In this document: positions 7,929 to 17,508 of the stretch, one piece after another
How positions within the stretch are numbered: position 1 is the first letter of the stretch
Layout of the letters: each line of letters opens with the position of its first letter
From: Kineococcus endophyticus
Lineage (GTDB): Bacteria > Actinomycetota > Actinomycetes > Actinomycetales > Kineococcaceae
Length of the DNA stretch: 64,000 nucleotides
Assembly: GCF_040796495.1 (NCBI RefSeq)
Contig: NZ_JBFNQN010000007.1
Span: forward strand, 1-64,000
Reading direction: 5' to 3'
Position numbers and translations under genes: made by a program
Notes under the pieces: generated by a model
Seen by the model: the letters and a program-made list of their open reading frames with translations, nothing else
Database searches by the model: none
Told to the model about the DNA's origin: nothing

Positions 7929-8770
7929 GCCTGACGAGCACGAGCCCCGCGCTGACCGACGCGCAGGTCGAGCACTTCCTCGACACGGGCTACGTGGTCC
8001 TGCCGGGCTGCTTCACCGCCCAGGACGCCGCACCCCACGTGGACCGCGCCTGGGACCGGCTGGGCGTCGACCGCGACGACCCCTCGACGTGGGACCGGCC
8101 CCGCGTGCACCTGCGCTCCGAGCAGCACCTCGACGCCGCGTCGTTCGCCCCGGCGGCCCACGCCGCGGCCTGCCAGCTCCTGGGCGGACAGGACCGCGTC
8201 CAGACCCCGTGGCGGTGGTCGGACGGGATGATCGCCAACCTGGGTGTGGGCGCCGACCGGCCGTTCGAGGAACCCTCGGCGGCGGTGCCCGGGTGGCACA
8301 AGGACGGGGACTTCTTCCGGCACTTCCTGGACTCCCCGGAACAGGGGCTGCTGACGATCGTCCTGTGGACCGACGTGCACTCCCGCGGCGGCGGCACGTT
8401 CGTGGCCACCGACTCCGTCGGCGTCGTCGCGCGGTTCCTGGCCGAGCGCCCCGAGGGCGTCCTGCCCGACGAGCTGCAGCAGACCCGCCTGGTGGAGCAG
8501 TGCCACGAGTTCGTGGAACTGACGGGGAAGGCCGGGGACGTCGTGCTCATGCACCCCTTCGTGCTGCACGCCACGTCCCAGAACGTCCTGCGCGCCCAGC
8601 GGCTCATCACCAACCCGCCGCTGAGCCTGCGCGCACCGCTGCGGTTCGACCGGCCCGACCCCGCCGACCACTCGCCCGTGGAACGTGCCGTCCTGCGCGG
8701 GCTCGGCGTCGAGCGCTTCCCCTTCACCCCGACCCGGCCGCGGGAGGCCGTGGTGCCCCGCGGCCGGTGA
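7925..8770 (+). CDS. Phytanoyl-CoA dioxygenase (PhyH) family protein
   Basis: Non-haem iron and 2-oxoglutarate-dependent oxygenase fold, 281 residues. The iron-binding facial triad is visible as HxD in GWHKDGDFF (H125, D127) and the distal His in HPFVLHATSQN (H215). ATG overlaps the permease stop, so it is the last gene of the arabinoside operon. The substrate is unknown. PhyH-like proteins do occur in sugar operons, and oxidative tailoring of a sugar or aglycone imported by this system is a plausible inference. A strong hairpin follows. Confidence 0.85.
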   Translation: MSLTSTSPALTDAQVEHFLDTGYVVLPGCFTAQDAAPHVDRAWDRLGVDRDDPSTWDRPRVHLRSEQHLDAASFAPAAHAAACQLLGGQDRVQTPWRWSDGMIANLGVGADRPFEEPSAAVPGWHKDGDFFRHFLDSPEQGLLTIVLWTDVHSRGGGTFVATDSVGVVARFLAERPEGVLPDELQQTRLVEQCHEFVELTGKAGDVVLMHPFVLHATSQNVLRAQRLITNPPLSLRAPLRFDRPDPADHSPVERAVLRGLGVERFPFTPTRPREAVVPRGR

Positions 8771-8783
8771 CGGCCCCCTGAAC

Positions 8784-8821
8784 CCGGGTTCCCCTCCGGC
8801 GGGCGACGGAGGGGAACCCGG
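8784..8821. terminator. 15-bp hairpin between convergent genes
   Basis: Arms 8784-8798 and 8807-8821 (CCGGGTTCCCCTCCG and its complement) are perfect, with an 8-nt loop. The hairpin lies between the convergent PhyH and SDR genes and should serve both. There is no U-tract. Confidence 0.75.
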
Positions 8822-8839
8822 CTCCACACCGGACCCGGG

Positions 8840-9679
8840 TCAGAGGATCGGGTTGCCGCCCGTCACCGCGACGCGGGCACCCGAGACGTAGCTGCCGTCG
8901 TCGGAGGCGAGCAGCACGTACACCGGGGCCAGCTCGGCCGGCTGACCCGGTCGTCCCAGCGGCACCTGCTGTCCGAACGTCTCGACCTGTTCCGGCGGCA
9001 TCGTCGCCGGGATGAGCGGGGTCCACACGGGGCCGGGGGCGACGCTGTTGACACGGATGCCGCGGTCCCCGAGCAGCTGCGCCATCGAGGCGCACATGTT
9101 CGCGATCCCCGCCTTGGTCACCGAGTAGGGGATGAGCGTGGGCTTGGGGTTGTCGGAGTTCACCGAGCTGCTGCCGATGATGGACGACCCTCGGCCCATG
9201 TGGGGGAGCGCGGCTTTGGAGAGGTAGAAGAACGCGCTGAGGTTGGTGTTCACGGTGAACAGCCACTCCTCGTCGGAGATCTCCTCCAGGGTGTCGTGAC
9301 TCATCTGGTACGCCGCGTTGTTGACCAGGACGTCGACCTTGCCGAACTCCCGGACGCACGCGTCGACGACGGCCCGGCACTGGTCGGCCTCCGAGACGTC
9401 GCCGGCGACGAGCACGGCGCGCCGACCGGCCTCCTCGACCCACCGGGCCGTCTCCTGCGCGTCCTCGTGCTCGGACAGGTAGCTGATGACGACGTCGGCG
9501 CCCTCGCGGGCGAACGCGATGGCGACCGCACGGCCGATGCCGGAGTCGCCGCCCGTGACGATCGCCGCCTTGCCGACGAGCTTGTCGTTGCCGCGGTAGG
9601 ACGTCTCCCCGTGGTCGGGGGTCGGTCGCATCGCGTCGGTGGTGCCGGGGGGTTCCTGCTGCTGGCTGGGCTGGGACAC
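8840..9679 (-). CDS. SDR family oxidoreductase (YghA/YdaD-like)
   Basis: Short-chain dehydrogenase of 279 residues, with the long N-terminal extension typical of the YghA/YdaD stress-associated group. Nucleotide motif TGGDSGIGR, structural NNAA, catalytic Ser (IIGSSSV) and YSVTK (Tyr and Lys) are all present, and the C-terminus ends in VSGARVAVTGG. GTG at 9679 is chosen because AGGAG lies 6 nt upstream. Substrate unknown; the group acts on small aldehydes or alcohols and is often stress-induced. Confidence 0.88.
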   Translation of the reverse strand: MSQPSQQQEPPGTTDAMRPTPDHGETSYRGNDKLVGKAAIVTGGDSGIGRAVAIAFAREGADVVISYLSEHEDAQETARWVEEAGRRAVLVAGDVSEADQCRAVVDACVREFGKVDVLVNNAAYQMSHDTLEEISDEEWLFTVNTNLSAFFYLSKAALPHMGRGSSIIGSSSVNSDNPKPTLIPYSVTKAGIANMCASMAQLLGDRGIRVNSVAPGPVWTPLIPATMPPEQVETFGQQVPLGRPGQPAELAPVYVLLASDDGSYVSGARVAVTGGNPIL

Positions 9680-9798
9680 GAGGTGCTCCTGCTCTGGTGC
9701 GGGGACGGGACTGACCCGCACCTACCCGCAGGCCCCGGTGGCAACCGCACCGCTGAGTCCCGCCGCTGAGTTCCGCCGCGCACGGCAGTCTGGACGGC

Positions 9799-10161
9799 AT
9801 GGACGCACACGAGTACGTCGCGGCCGTCCCGGAGACGCACCGGGCCCTCTTCGAGAGGGTGGACCGCCTGCTGCGCGAGGGTCGCGACGACCTCGAGACC
9901 GACCTGTCGTACGGGATCCTGCGGTACCGGCGCCCGGGACCGGCCCGGGCGCGCCGGCCCGCGCTGTACCTGGGGGTGTGGGAGCACGGCGTCTCGCTGT
10001 ACGGCTGGTCCGCCGACCGCGACGGGGGTTTCGGCGAGCGCCACCCGGACCTGCTCGGTGGCCGCGGCACGCTCAAGCTGACGCAGGCCCGCGCGGGGGA
10101 GGTGCCGGACGAGGACCTGCGCGCGCTGTTCGCCGCGGCGCTCGACGGACCGCAGGGCTGA
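9799..10161 (+). CDS. DUF1801 (YdhG-like) domain protein
   Basis: Cytosolic protein of 120 residues matching the DUF1801 alpha/beta fold: EYVAAVPETHRALFERVDRLL, DLSYGILRYRR, LYLGVWEHGVSLYGW, and a C-terminal GTLKL segment. The family has been linked to iron-chaperone-like proteins but function is unproven. A CAGTCT -10-like hexamer ends 7 nt before the ATG, which suggests a leaderless transcript. It abuts the convergent YciO gene without a gap. Confidence 0.75.
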   Translation: MDAHEYVAAVPETHRALFERVDRLLREGRDDLETDLSYGILRYRRPGPARARRPALYLGVWEHGVSLYGWSADRDGGFGERHPDLLGGRGTLKLTQARAGEVPDEDLRALFAAALDGPQG

Positions 10162-10782
10162 TCACTCGAAGCGCGACGGGTCCCCGGCCCCCACGCGCAC
10201 GACCTCGGGGTACCCCTGCGACCAGTCGACGACCGTCGTCGGCTCGGTCCCGCACTCCCCGGCGTCCACGACGGCGTCGACGACGTGGTCGAGCTCCTCC
10301 TTGACGGTCCAGCCGTCCGTGAGCGGCTCCTCGTGGTCGGGCAGCAGCAGCGTGCTCGACAGCAGCGGTTCGCCCAGCTCGGACAGCAGCGCCCGGACGA
10401 ACGGGTGGTCGGGGATCCGCACCCCGACGGTCTTCTTCTTCGGGTGCGCGAACCGCCGGGGCACCTCCTTCGTGGCGGGCAGGATGAACGTGTACGGGTT
10501 GGGCGTCGCGGCCTTGACGGCCCGGAACTGCACGTTGTCGAGGTGCACGAACTGGCCGAGCTGGGCGAAGTCGGAGCACACGAGCGTGAAGTGGTGCCGG
10601 TCGTCGAGGTGGCGGATGCGCCGGATGCGGTCGGCACCGGTGTGGCTGTCGAGCCGGCAGCCGAGGGCGTAGCAGGAGTCCGTCGGGTAGGCGATGAGCG
10701 CGTCGTCGCGCAGCATCGCCGCGAGCTGGGAGACCGCCCGCGGTTGCGGGTCCTGCGGGTGCACCTCGACGAAGCGGGCCAT
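10162..10782 (-). CDS. YciO family protein (Sua5/YrdC/YciO superfamily)
   Basis: Protein of 206 residues with the YrdC-like fold. It matches the single-domain YciO branch (MARFVEVHPQDPQPRAVSQLAAML, IAYPTDSCYALGC, LSSTLLLP) rather than true TsaC/Sua5. Known TsaC enzymes make threonylcarbamoyl-AMP for tRNA t6A; YciO homologues bind ATP and RNA and their physiological role is unsettled. The ATG at 10782 is supported by TACAGT ending 6 nt upstream on the minus strand. Confidence 0.85.
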   Translation of the reverse strand: MARFVEVHPQDPQPRAVSQLAAMLRDDALIAYPTDSCYALGCRLDSHTGADRIRRIRHLDDRHHFTLVCSDFAQLGQFVHLDNVQFRAVKAATPNPYTFILPATKEVPRRFAHPKKKTVGVRIPDHPFVRALLSELGEPLLSSTLLLPDHEEPLTDGWTVKEELDHVVDAVVDAGECGTEPTTVVDWSQGYPEVVRVGAGDPSRFE

Positions 10783-10788
10783 GGCCCC

Positions 10789-10794
10789 ACTGTA
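10789..10794 (-). promoter_or_regulatory. Leaderless-type -10 (TACAGT) of the YciO gene
   Basis: TACAGT ends 6 nt before the ATG at 10782, which places the transcription start at or next to the start codon. No ribosome-binding site is present. Confidence 0.5.
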
Positions 10795-10963
10795 GGACCG
10801 GGACCGGCGCGGCGCCGCCGGTGCGCCGAAGACCTGCGTGCGGTGCGCCGCAGCCCTCGATCCGTTTGTCCTGCAGCAGGTCCGGCGGTCCACCGCGAGT
10901 TCCCCCGGGGCGGGACGCTGTGGTTCCCTGGGCGTCGCTCCCGACCGGAAGGCCGCCACGCCC

Positions 10964-11530
10964 GTGTCCCTGTGGACCCTGCTCGTCATCGCCCTCGGCG
11001 TCTCCGCCGACGCCTTCGCCGTCGCCCTCGGCAAGGGCCTGCACCTGCGTCGCCTCACCGTGCGCAGCGCGGCGTCCCTGGCTCTCGCCTTCGGGTTCTT
11101 CCAGGCCCTCATGCCGGTCCTGGGCTGGGCCCTGGGCCGGCAGTTCCGCGGCTACATCACGGCGTTCGACCACTGGGTCGCCTTCGGGCTGCTCGCCCTC
11201 ATCGGCGGGAAGATGCTGTGGGAGGCGTTCACCGGCGGCGCGGACGAGGAGGAGGACAGCGACGGGATCCCGGTGCGGCAGCTGCTGCTCCTGGCCCTGG
11301 CGACGAGCATCGACGCCCTCGCCGTCGGCATCAGCTTCGCCTTCCTCGACGTCGCCATCGTCCCGGCCGCCCTCGCCATCGGCGTCACGACGGCCGTGAT
11401 CACCGCCGTCGGTGCGGTCATCGGCCACAAGGCCGGCAGTCGCTTCGGCAAGCCCGCCGAGGTCCTCGGCGGGCTGGTCCTCATCGGCATCGGCGTGAAC
11501 ATCGTGCTGGAGCACACCGGCGTCCTCTGA
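10964..11530 (+). CDS. mntP: Manganese efflux pump MntP
   Basis: Exports Mn(II) across the cytoplasmic membrane. The protein has 188 residues, six hydrophobic helices and two inverted halves. Each half carries the signature acidic motif: GVSADAFAVALGKG near residue 13 and ATSIDALAVGISF near residue 119. GTG at 10964 starts the first helix and has GGAAGG upstream; earlier in-frame codons lack family similarity. The 180-nt leader contains a GC-rich stem-loop (about 10912-10943), but a Mn riboswitch could not be confirmed. Confidence 0.9.
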   Translation: MSLWTLLVIALGVSADAFAVALGKGLHLRRLTVRSAASLALAFGFFQALMPVLGWALGRQFRGYITAFDHWVAFGLLALIGGKMLWEAFTGGADEEEDSDGIPVRQLLLLALATSIDALAVGISFAFLDVAIVPAALAIGVTTAVITAVGAVIGHKAGSRFGKPAEVLGGLVLIGIGVNIVLEHTGVL

Positions 11531-11563
11531 CGGTCCCGGTGAGCTTCCAGCCGGGGACGTGGG

Positions 11564-13402
11564 TCAGGCCCACCCACCGGCCGCGGAGGCGGCCACCACG
11601 GCCACCCACAGGACCCAGGGCAGCACCGGTCGGACGGGCCCGTCGATCCGCACCGGGGCCCGCCGGTCGTGCCGGGCGGTGCCGCGCGCCTGCAGCAGCG
11701 CCGCCCGCAGTTCCGGCCCGGTCCGCCAGCCCCGGCGCAGGACGGCGGGCAGTCCCGACGCCGCCACCGGGACCTCCACCTCGCACGCGGGGAACTCCCC
11801 GTGCCCAGGCCCCTCCGCCAGGCCCGGCGCGAAGTCGGTGACCAGGGTGAGCTGCAGGCCCCCGCGGGGGACCAGGTCGGCCTCGACGAGGCTGTCCCAG
11901 CCGTAGCGGGTCGCCCGCCCGACAGGCGGGACGACGTCGAGGCCGTCCTCGTCCCACCGCAGCCGGGGACGCAGCCGGAACCACCAGACCAGCTCCAGCG
12001 CCAGGAGCCCCAGCGCCGCGGCCGTCAGCGTCCGCAGCACCGTGGGGCCGAACGGCGTGCCGGGCCACCACCCGGCCAGCCAGCCGGCGACCCCGTCGAC
12101 CCAGTCCAGGCCGACGGCCGCGACGACGAGCGCGGGAACGGCGCTCAGCAGCCCCACCCACAGCGGGGTCGCGTGACGTCCGCCGGCCGCCACGACGCCG
12201 TCGAGCGGGACCACGTCCTGCTGCGACAGGTCCTCGACCGGGACCTCCAGCAGCGGCAGCCCGTCCTCGTCGACCTCGACCTCGGCGTCCTGCAGGACGA
12301 GGGGCGGACCTCCCGCGCCGTCGACGGCGGTGTCTAGCACCGGGAGCCACGCCCCGTCGACCTGCAGCGCGCACCAGTGGCCCGGCAGAGGGAGACCCGC
12401 CAGTTCGACGAGGACCGGGTCGGGCAGGTCCCAGACCTCCCCGTCCGTCTCGAGGTCCTCGTCCTCCGTCCACGCGTGGGGCACCGCGAGCGCCAGCACG
12501 GGCTCGTCGTCGGGACCGGCGTCGAGCGGGTGGACGAAGGCGACGCCCGGCAGCAGCCGGGCGTTCGCGTGCCAGCGCGGCTGCGGACGCACCAGGAACG
12601 CGTGGCGGCGCCGGTGCCGGTGCAGGAGCGAGGCCGCGGTGACGAGCGCGGCCGCCGCGCCGAACCCCGCCCCGGCCCACGCCCCGAAGGGGTCGTAGGG
12701 CTCGCTGAGCAGGCGCGCGGACCCGTCGTCGAACGCCCACAGCCGCACGTCGGTGCCGACGGGGTAGTCCGCCGGGTCGTAGACGTCCACGGTCCGCCGA
12801 CCCCCCGCATCGAGGGCCACGTCCACGGTGAACTCGTCCGCGTCCTGCGCGACGACCCGGCCGTCCCGGACGGGGGCGACGTCCTGCGCCGCGCCCTCGT
12901 GCCACGACAGCACACCGGCGAGCGCCAGCATCGCCACCAGCAGCCCGGCCGCGCCGAGGAGACCGCGGGTCGCCCGCGGGAGGGGCGCGACCTCGGCCGT
13001 CGGGGGCGCCGTCAGGGGTCCCGTCGGCCCCGGTTCCGGACGCCGGCGGCGGCGGGCGACGACCGCCGCCTGGAACCCGACGTGGGCAGCCGCGGCGGCC
13101 CACGCCCACCAGGGGTTGCCGGTCCCCGCGCTGACGAGGAGCCCGACCACGGTCGCGGCGAGCGCCGTGGGACCGTGCACGGCCGTCAGGACGGCCCCGG
13201 CGACCGCGAGCCCGAGTCCTGCGTCCCCCACCGGGTCCGGTGCGCACGGGGTGGCGAGGGTGCAGGGATCGGCGGGTTCGGAGAAGACGACCACGAGGAA
13301 CCCGCCGAAGGTCGCGGCGGGCCACCAGGCCCGGGTCCACCGGGGCAGGTGGCGCGAGGGCAGGGTGGCCAGCCAGGCGGTGTCGAGGGAACGTGCGCTC
13401 AC
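11564..13402 (-). CDS. Large membrane protein with C-terminal PH-like domain
   Basis: Hypothetical protein of 612 residues. Four hydrophobic segments lie in the first 135 residues. A small beta-rich extracytoplasmic segment follows (DGRVVAQDADEFTVDVALD...YDPADYPVGTDVRLW), resembling the DUF3592-type arrangement, with a helix after it. A long charged region and a further helix pair (about 425-480) follow. The last 110 residues (LRPRLRWDEDGLDVVPPVGRAT) resemble the PH-like domains of actinobacterial membrane proteins. Function unknown. GTG at 13402 is supported by GATGAT ending 6 nt upstream. Confidence 0.7.
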   Translation of the reverse strand: MSARSLDTAWLATLPSRHLPRWTRAWWPAATFGGFLVVVFSEPADPCTLATPCAPDPVGDAGLGLAVAGAVLTAVHGPTALAATVVGLLVSAGTGNPWWAWAAAAAHVGFQAAVVARRRRRPEPGPTGPLTAPPTAEVAPLPRATRGLLGAAGLLVAMLALAGVLSWHEGAAQDVAPVRDGRVVAQDADEFTVDVALDAGGRRTVDVYDPADYPVGTDVRLWAFDDGSARLLSEPYDPFGAWAGAGFGAAAALVTAASLLHRHRRRHAFLVRPQPRWHANARLLPGVAFVHPLDAGPDDEPVLALAVPHAWTEDEDLETDGEVWDLPDPVLVELAGLPLPGHWCALQVDGAWLPVLDTAVDGAGGPPLVLQDAEVEVDEDGLPLLEVPVEDLSQQDVVPLDGVVAAGGRHATPLWVGLLSAVPALVVAAVGLDWVDGVAGWLAGWWPGTPFGPTVLRTLTAAALGLLALELVWWFRLRPRLRWDEDGLDVVPPVGRATRYGWDSLVEADLVPRGGLQLTLVTDFAPGLAEGPGHGEFPACEVEVPVAASGLPAVLRRGWRTGPELRAALLQARGTARHDRRAPVRIDGPVRPVLPWVLWVAVVAASAAGGWA

Positions 13403-13482
13403 CCGGCGATCATCGGGACCCCGTGATCACCGCTGGAGCAGTTCGGGCCGATCGTTGCCGGAGCGAGTCCTCGACCGGCCCG

Positions 13483-14202
13483 TCAGGCCCCCGGCGTCCG
13501 GACCGCCGCGAAGTCGAGCGTCCGCCGCAAGCGGAACCCCAGGTGCTCGTACAACCCGATCGCACCGGTGTTGTGCGCCGCGGCGTGCAGGAACGGCAGC
13601 TCGCCGCGCTCCCGGATCCCGTGCGCGACGGCGCGGACGAGGGTCGTCGCCAGGCCCCGGCCGCGCGCCGAGGGGTCGGTGCAGACGGCGCTGATCTCCG
13701 TCGCCGCGCCCAGCCGCAGCCGCTCCCCGGCCATCGCCAGCAGCCGGCCGTCCTCGCGGATCCCCAGGTAGCGGCCCATCACGCTCGTGCGCCGGCCGAA
13801 CGGGCCGGGCCGGGTGCGCTCGACGAGGTCGAGGGCGTCGTCCACGTCGTCCGGTCCCAGCTCCACCAGACCGGGCACGTCGTCGGCCGGGCGGGAGGCG
13901 AAGGCGTCGGTCGCGACGAGCTGCACCCCGGGCAGCGCGGACGTCACGGTGAAGCCCGCCGGGGGAGTGGTCGCGAGCGTCGGCAGGACGACCGTGGCCC
14001 CCGGGCCGGCGGCCGCGGCGAGGTCGGCCCACGCGGCCGGGTCCGCCTGGTCGGCCAGGCCGCCGAAGGGGGAGACGTCCTCGGGGTAGCGGCGCCCGGC
14101 CCCCGCGCCGACGGCGAGCTGGGCATGCACGCCCGTGAGCGCGGCCCAGACGGGGTTGTCCAGCAGGGTCTCGAGGTCGTCCAGCAGGCGGTCGTCCGGC
14201 AC
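13483..14202 (-). CDS. GNAT family N-acetyltransferase
   Basis: Protein of 239 residues. The C-terminal half holds the GNAT fold with the acetyl-CoA loop [20 protein letters not shown] (motif A) and the beta-bulge segment [23 protein letters not shown] (motif B). The first 100 residues look like a degenerate N-terminal extension found in FR47-like members. Substrate unknown. The GTG start at 14202 is preceded at the leaderless distance by GAGCAT. Confidence 0.85.
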   Translation of the reverse strand: MPDDRLLDDLETLLDNPVWAALTGVHAQLAVGAGAGRRYPEDVSPFGGLADQADPAAWADLAAAAGPGATVVLPTLATTPPAGFTVTSALPGVQLVATDAFASRPADDVPGLVELGPDDVDDALDLVERTRPGPFGRRTSVMGRYLGIREDGRLLAMAGERLRLGAATEISAVCTDPSARGRGLATTLVRAVAHGIRERGELPFLHAAAHNTGAIGLYEHLGFRLRRTLDFAAVRTPGA

Positions 14203-14231
14203 CGGCGCATGCTCGCAGACCGCCCGGACGT

Positions 14232-14258
14232 CTCAAGGTGGGCCCCGGGGCTGCCGAG
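14232..14258 (+). promoter_or_regulatory. Motility-sigma-type promoter of the diguanylate cyclase gene
   Basis: CTCA (14232-14235), 17 bp, then GCCGAG (14253-14258). This resembles the FliA/WhiG-type -35/-10 reported for motile actinomycetes (CTCA, N15-17, GCCGAA). The chemoreceptor promoter at 15831 has the same elements at the same spacing. Confidence 0.6.
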
Positions 14259-14304
14259 TGCGGAATGGAGGGCGGCCGTGGGTCGCGGGACGAGGGGGAC
14301 GACC

Positions 14305-15822
14305 GTGACGGACGCGCGCCACCGTCCCCTGCTCGCCGGGACCGCCGTGCTGCTGACGACGCTCATCGGCCTCGGCGTCGCGCAGCTCGCCCTGGGCCGG
14401 GGCAGCCACCCGATGCTCCTCGCCTTCGGGCTCACCGAGACCGTCGTGTCCCTCGTGGCCGGCCTGCTGGGCCTGTGGGCCGCGCGCCGGATGCCCGCGG
14501 GCTGGGTGCGCCGCGCGCGGGGGCTCTTCGCCGTCGGCTGCCTGCTGTGGAGCTTCGGCCAGGGCATCTTCATGGCCCAGGACGTCCTCGGCCTGGGGCT
14601 GGCGGCGACGACCTGGGCCGACCTGCCGTTCTCCTTCTACTACGCGCTCGCGGTCGTCTCGGCCCTGGTCCACCTGCGGGGACGCATCCGCGCCCACGTC
14701 GGGGTCCGCACCGCGATCGACGGTGCGCTGCTGGGGTTGTCGCTCTTCACCGTCGTCTGGGTCCTGTGGCTGGGAGGCGCCGTCCGGGTCTCCGACAGCC
14801 CGCCCGGCGACCTCGTCGTGCCCATCGCCTACCCCGTCGTCGACGTCGTCTTCCTCACGCTGACGCTGGTCTCGCTGCTGGCCACCGGGTCCTCGCGCAC
14901 CGGGGTGCTCGTCGTGCTGGGCGGGACGGCGTTCGCCGTGGCCGACGTCACCTACTCGTACGCGCTGCTGCACGGCACGTTCGAGACGGGCGGGGTCGCG
15001 GACTTCAGCTGGATCGTCGCCTTCGCCTGCTTCGCCCTCGTCTCGCTGCTGCGACCCGAGCGCCGGACCGGCGCCGTCGCGCCGCCCTCGGAGTCGTGGG
15101 CGCGGCTCGTGCCGTACATCGCCCTGCTGCCGGCCGCGTGCGCGAGCGCCTGGCGGTTGTGGGCGGCCATCGACCGCGTCGTCCTGGCGACCCTGTTGGC
15201 CGTCGTCGTCCTCGTCGTGCTCCGGCAGTTCCTCACGGTGGAGGACCACCGGCGGCTGCTGGCGACGGCCGAGCAGCAGCGCGGGCAGCTCGACACCCTG
15301 GCCCACGTCGACCCCCTCACCGGGCTGGAGAACCGCCGCCGGTTCGGGGAGCGGATGGCGGGTGTGGTCCGTTCGGCGCTGCTCACCGGCTCACCCGTCG
15401 TCGTCGCCTTCGTCGACCTCGACCGGTTCAAGGCCGTCAACGACACCCTCGGGCACGCCGCCGGCGACGACCTCCTGCGCGGGGTCGCCGACCGGTTGCG
15501 CGCCGCCGTGCGCGACGGCGACTGCGTGGCGCGCCTGGGCGGGGACGAGTTCGCCGTCCTCGTCACCGACCCCGCCGTCCAGCCCGGCCCCCTCGTCGAA
15601 CGGCTCCGGCTGGCGCTCCTGGAACCGTTCCCGCTCGCCGGGTCCGTCGTCACCGCGAGCGCGAGCACCGGCGCCGTCCGCGGGGAACCGCAGCGGATGG
15701 TGGGCGACCTGCCGGCCGGACTGGACGTGGACGGGCAGGTGGCCGCGCTCGTGGAGTCCCTGCTCGGGTCGGCCGACGCCGAGATGTACCGGGTCAAGCG
15801 GGGCCGCCGCGTCGTGGTCTAG
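14305..15822 (+). CDS. Membrane diguanylate cyclase (GGDEF)
   Basis: Makes cyclic di-GMP from two GTP. The 505 residues comprise about nine hydrophobic helices (residues 10-310), probably a membrane sensor, then a GGDEF domain starting at [12 protein letters not shown]. The active-site motif GGDEF is intact (about 412-416). RDGD lies exactly five residues before it, the RxxD inhibitory site that gives product feedback. No EAL domain is present. GTG at 14305 has GAGGGGG 6 nt upstream; GTG at 14278 is an alternative with GGAGG. A motility-type promoter and the chemoreceptor downstream link it to the swimming/sessile switch. Confidence 0.88.
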   Translation: MTDARHRPLLAGTAVLLTTLIGLGVAQLALGRGSHPMLLAFGLTETVVSLVAGLLGLWAARRMPAGWVRRARGLFAVGCLLWSFGQGIFMAQDVLGLGLAATTWADLPFSFYYALAVVSALVHLRGRIRAHVGVRTAIDGALLGLSLFTVVWVLWLGGAVRVSDSPPGDLVVPIAYPVVDVVFLTLTLVSLLATGSSRTGVLVVLGGTAFAVADVTYSYALLHGTFETGGVADFSWIVAFACFALVSLLRPERRTGAVAPPSESWARLVPYIALLPAACASAWRLWAAIDRVVLATLLAVVVLVVLRQFLTVEDHRRLLATAEQQRGQLDTLAHVDPLTGLENRRRFGERMAGVVRSALLTGSPVVVAFVDLDRFKAVNDTLGHAAGDDLLRGVADRLRAAVRDGDCVARLGGDEFAVLVTDPAVQPGPLVERLRLALLEPFPLAGSVVTASASTGAVRGEPQRMVGDLPAGLDVDGQVAALVESLLGSADAEMYRVKRGRRVVV

Positions 15823-15830
15823 GACGGCCC

Positions 15831-15857
15831 CTCAGGTCCACCTGTGAGAACGCCGAT
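15831..15857 (+). promoter_or_regulatory. Motility-sigma-type promoter of the chemoreceptor gene
   Basis: CTCA (15831-15834), 17 bp, then GCCGAT (15852-15857), matching the promoter at 14232 and the FliA-family pattern. It lies about 60 nt before the chemoreceptor start, in the short gap after the diguanylate cyclase. Confidence 0.65.
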
Positions 15858-15858
15858 G

Positions 15859-15893
15859 GACGGCTGGGTGGGTGCAGTGCCCACCCGACCGTC
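15859..15893 (+). other. Hairpin in the chemoreceptor leader
   Basis: GGGTGGG (15866-15872) pairs with CCCACCC (15880-15886) around a 7-nt loop; GACGG and CCGTC extend the stem beyond a two-base mismatch. It follows the GGDEF stop and overlaps the predicted start of the chemoreceptor mRNA, so it may be a terminator or a leader structure. Confidence 0.5.
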
Positions 15894-15917
15894 AAACCAA
15901 GGCGAGGGTGTTGCGTC

Positions 15918-17498
15918 GTGTCGTTCTTGCGGAACCTGCGGGTCGCGTCGAAGTTGGTCATCGGGTTCGGGCTCGTGACGCTGCTCCTCGTGGCGTCGAC
16001 GGTCATCGGCCTGGTGCGCTTGGGGCAGGCCCAGGACGACCTCCAGCAGCTCAGCGCCTCGGGTGTCGCATCCGTGCGGACCATGGGCGAGACCAAGGCG
16101 GCCCTCCTGCAGGTCCGTTCCGACGTGCAGAACATCGCCGTCGCCTCCCCGGAGAAGCGGCAGGCGCAGCGCGACAAGCTGGACGCCGACGACAAGCTGC
16201 TCGACGACGCCTGGACGGCGTACCTGGGCACGCAGCCGGGCAGCACGGCCGCCGAGCGGGACGCCTACACGACGGCGCTCGCGAACTACCGGTCCGTGCG
16301 CTCGCAGCTGGTCGACCACGCCATGGCCGGTGACCTCGTCAACTTCAGCACCTACCGCGAGGCCACCGTCTCCCCGGCGGCGGCCGTGGCGATGGACGCC
16401 ATCGCGAAGCTCGTCGCCGCGGAGAACTCGGCCGCCGCTCACCTGGCCGAGGAGGGCGCTGCCGCCTACCGCTCCTCGGTGCTCGTCCTCGTCCTGGTGG
16501 GTGCGGCCAGCGTCGCCTTCGCCGTGCTGGCGACCGTCGTCATCGCCCGCTCGATCGTCCGTCCGCTGGGCTTGTCCCTGCACGTCGTCGAGGGTCTGGC
16601 CGAGGGCCGCCTCGACCAGCGCGTCGACTACGTCGGCCGGGACGAGATGGGCCAGCTCGCCGCGGCCCTGAACTCCTCCACCGCCAAGCTGGCCGACGTC
16701 GTCCGGGAGGTCACCCGGAACGCGGGCGACCTGTCGACGTCGTCCCAGCGCCTCACCTCCGTGGCCGGGAGCCTGTCCGCCGGGGCCGCCGAGTCCGCCT
16801 CGCAGTCGCAGGTCGTCTCCGCCGCGACCGAGGAGATCAGCGCGAACATCGGCACCGTCGCCGCGGCCGGCGAGGAGATGACCTCGGCGATCCGCGAGAT
16901 CGCCACCTCCACCGCGACCGCGTCCCAGACCGCCGCCACCGCCGTGGCCGCCGCCCAGGACGCCGAGGCCACCATCACCCGCCTCGGCGCCTCCAGCCGC
17001 GAGATCGGTGACGTCGTCAAGCTCATCACCTCCATCGCCGAGCAGACGAACCTGTTGGCCCTGAACGCGACCATCGAGGCCGCCCGCGCCGGGGACGCCG
17101 GCAAGGGGTTCGCCGTCGTCGCCGGTGAGGTCAAGGAACTCGCGCAGCAGACCGCCCGGGCGACGGAGGAGATCGTCGCCAAGGTCAACGCCACGCAGGC
17201 CGACGCCGGTGCCGCGACCGGGGTCATCGCGCAGATCGCCGACGTCATCGCCCAGATCGACGGCCTGCAGGCCACCATCGCCGCGGCGGTGGAGGAGCAG
17301 TCGGCGACGACGAGCGAGATGGTCCGCAACGTGACGGAGGTCTCGACGGGGTCGCAGGAGATCGCCGCGAACATCACCGGGATCGCCCACGCCGCAAGGC
17401 AGACCACCGACAGCGCGTCGCAGACGGCGGCCACGGCCGACGAGGTGTCCCGCGCCGCGAACCGGCTGAACGAGCTCGTGGCGGGTTTCCGCGTCTGA
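15918..17498 (+). CDS. Methyl-accepting chemotaxis protein
   Basis: Transmembrane chemoreceptor of 526 residues. TM1 is at about 13-33, an extracytoplasmic four-helix-bundle sensor at about 35-184, TM2 at about 186-212 and a HAMP domain to about 265, followed by the long cytoplasmic signalling coiled coil. The conserved hairpin tip reads [33 protein letters not shown]. It would drive a CheA/CheW array encoded elsewhere. GTG at 15918 starts directly before TM1 with GAGGG upstream. No CheB/CheR-binding pentapeptide is seen at the C-terminus. Ligand unknown. Confidence 0.95.
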   Translation: MSFLRNLRVASKLVIGFGLVTLLLVASTVIGLVRLGQAQDDLQQLSASGVASVRTMGETKAALLQVRSDVQNIAVASPEKRQAQRDKLDADDKLLDDAWTAYLGTQPGSTAAERDAYTTALANYRSVRSQLVDHAMAGDLVNFSTYREATVSPAAAVAMDAIAKLVAAENSAAAHLAEEGAAAYRSSVLVLVLVGAASVAFAVLATVVIARSIVRPLGLSLHVVEGLAEGRLDQRVDYVGRDEMGQLAAALNSSTAKLADVVREVTRNAGDLSTSSQRLTSVAGSLSAGAAESASQSQVVSAATEEISANIGTVAAAGEEMTSAIREIATSTATASQTAATAVAAAQDAEATITRLGASSREIGDVVKLITSIAEQTNLLALNATIEAARAGDAGKGFAVVAGEVKELAQQTARATEEIVAKVNATQADAGAATGVIAQIADVIAQIDGLQATIAAAVEEQSATTSEMVRNVTEVSTGSQEIAANITGIAHAARQTTDSASQTAATADEVSRAANRLNELVAGFRV

Positions 17499-17508
17499 GT
17501 CCGGTGGG

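Noticed and set aside
10795-10963. Possible yybP-ykoY manganese riboswitch before mntP
   Set aside because: The position and a GC stem-loop fit, but the conserved GGGGAGUA and the matching loop sequences could not be found. A covariance search (RF00080) would decide.
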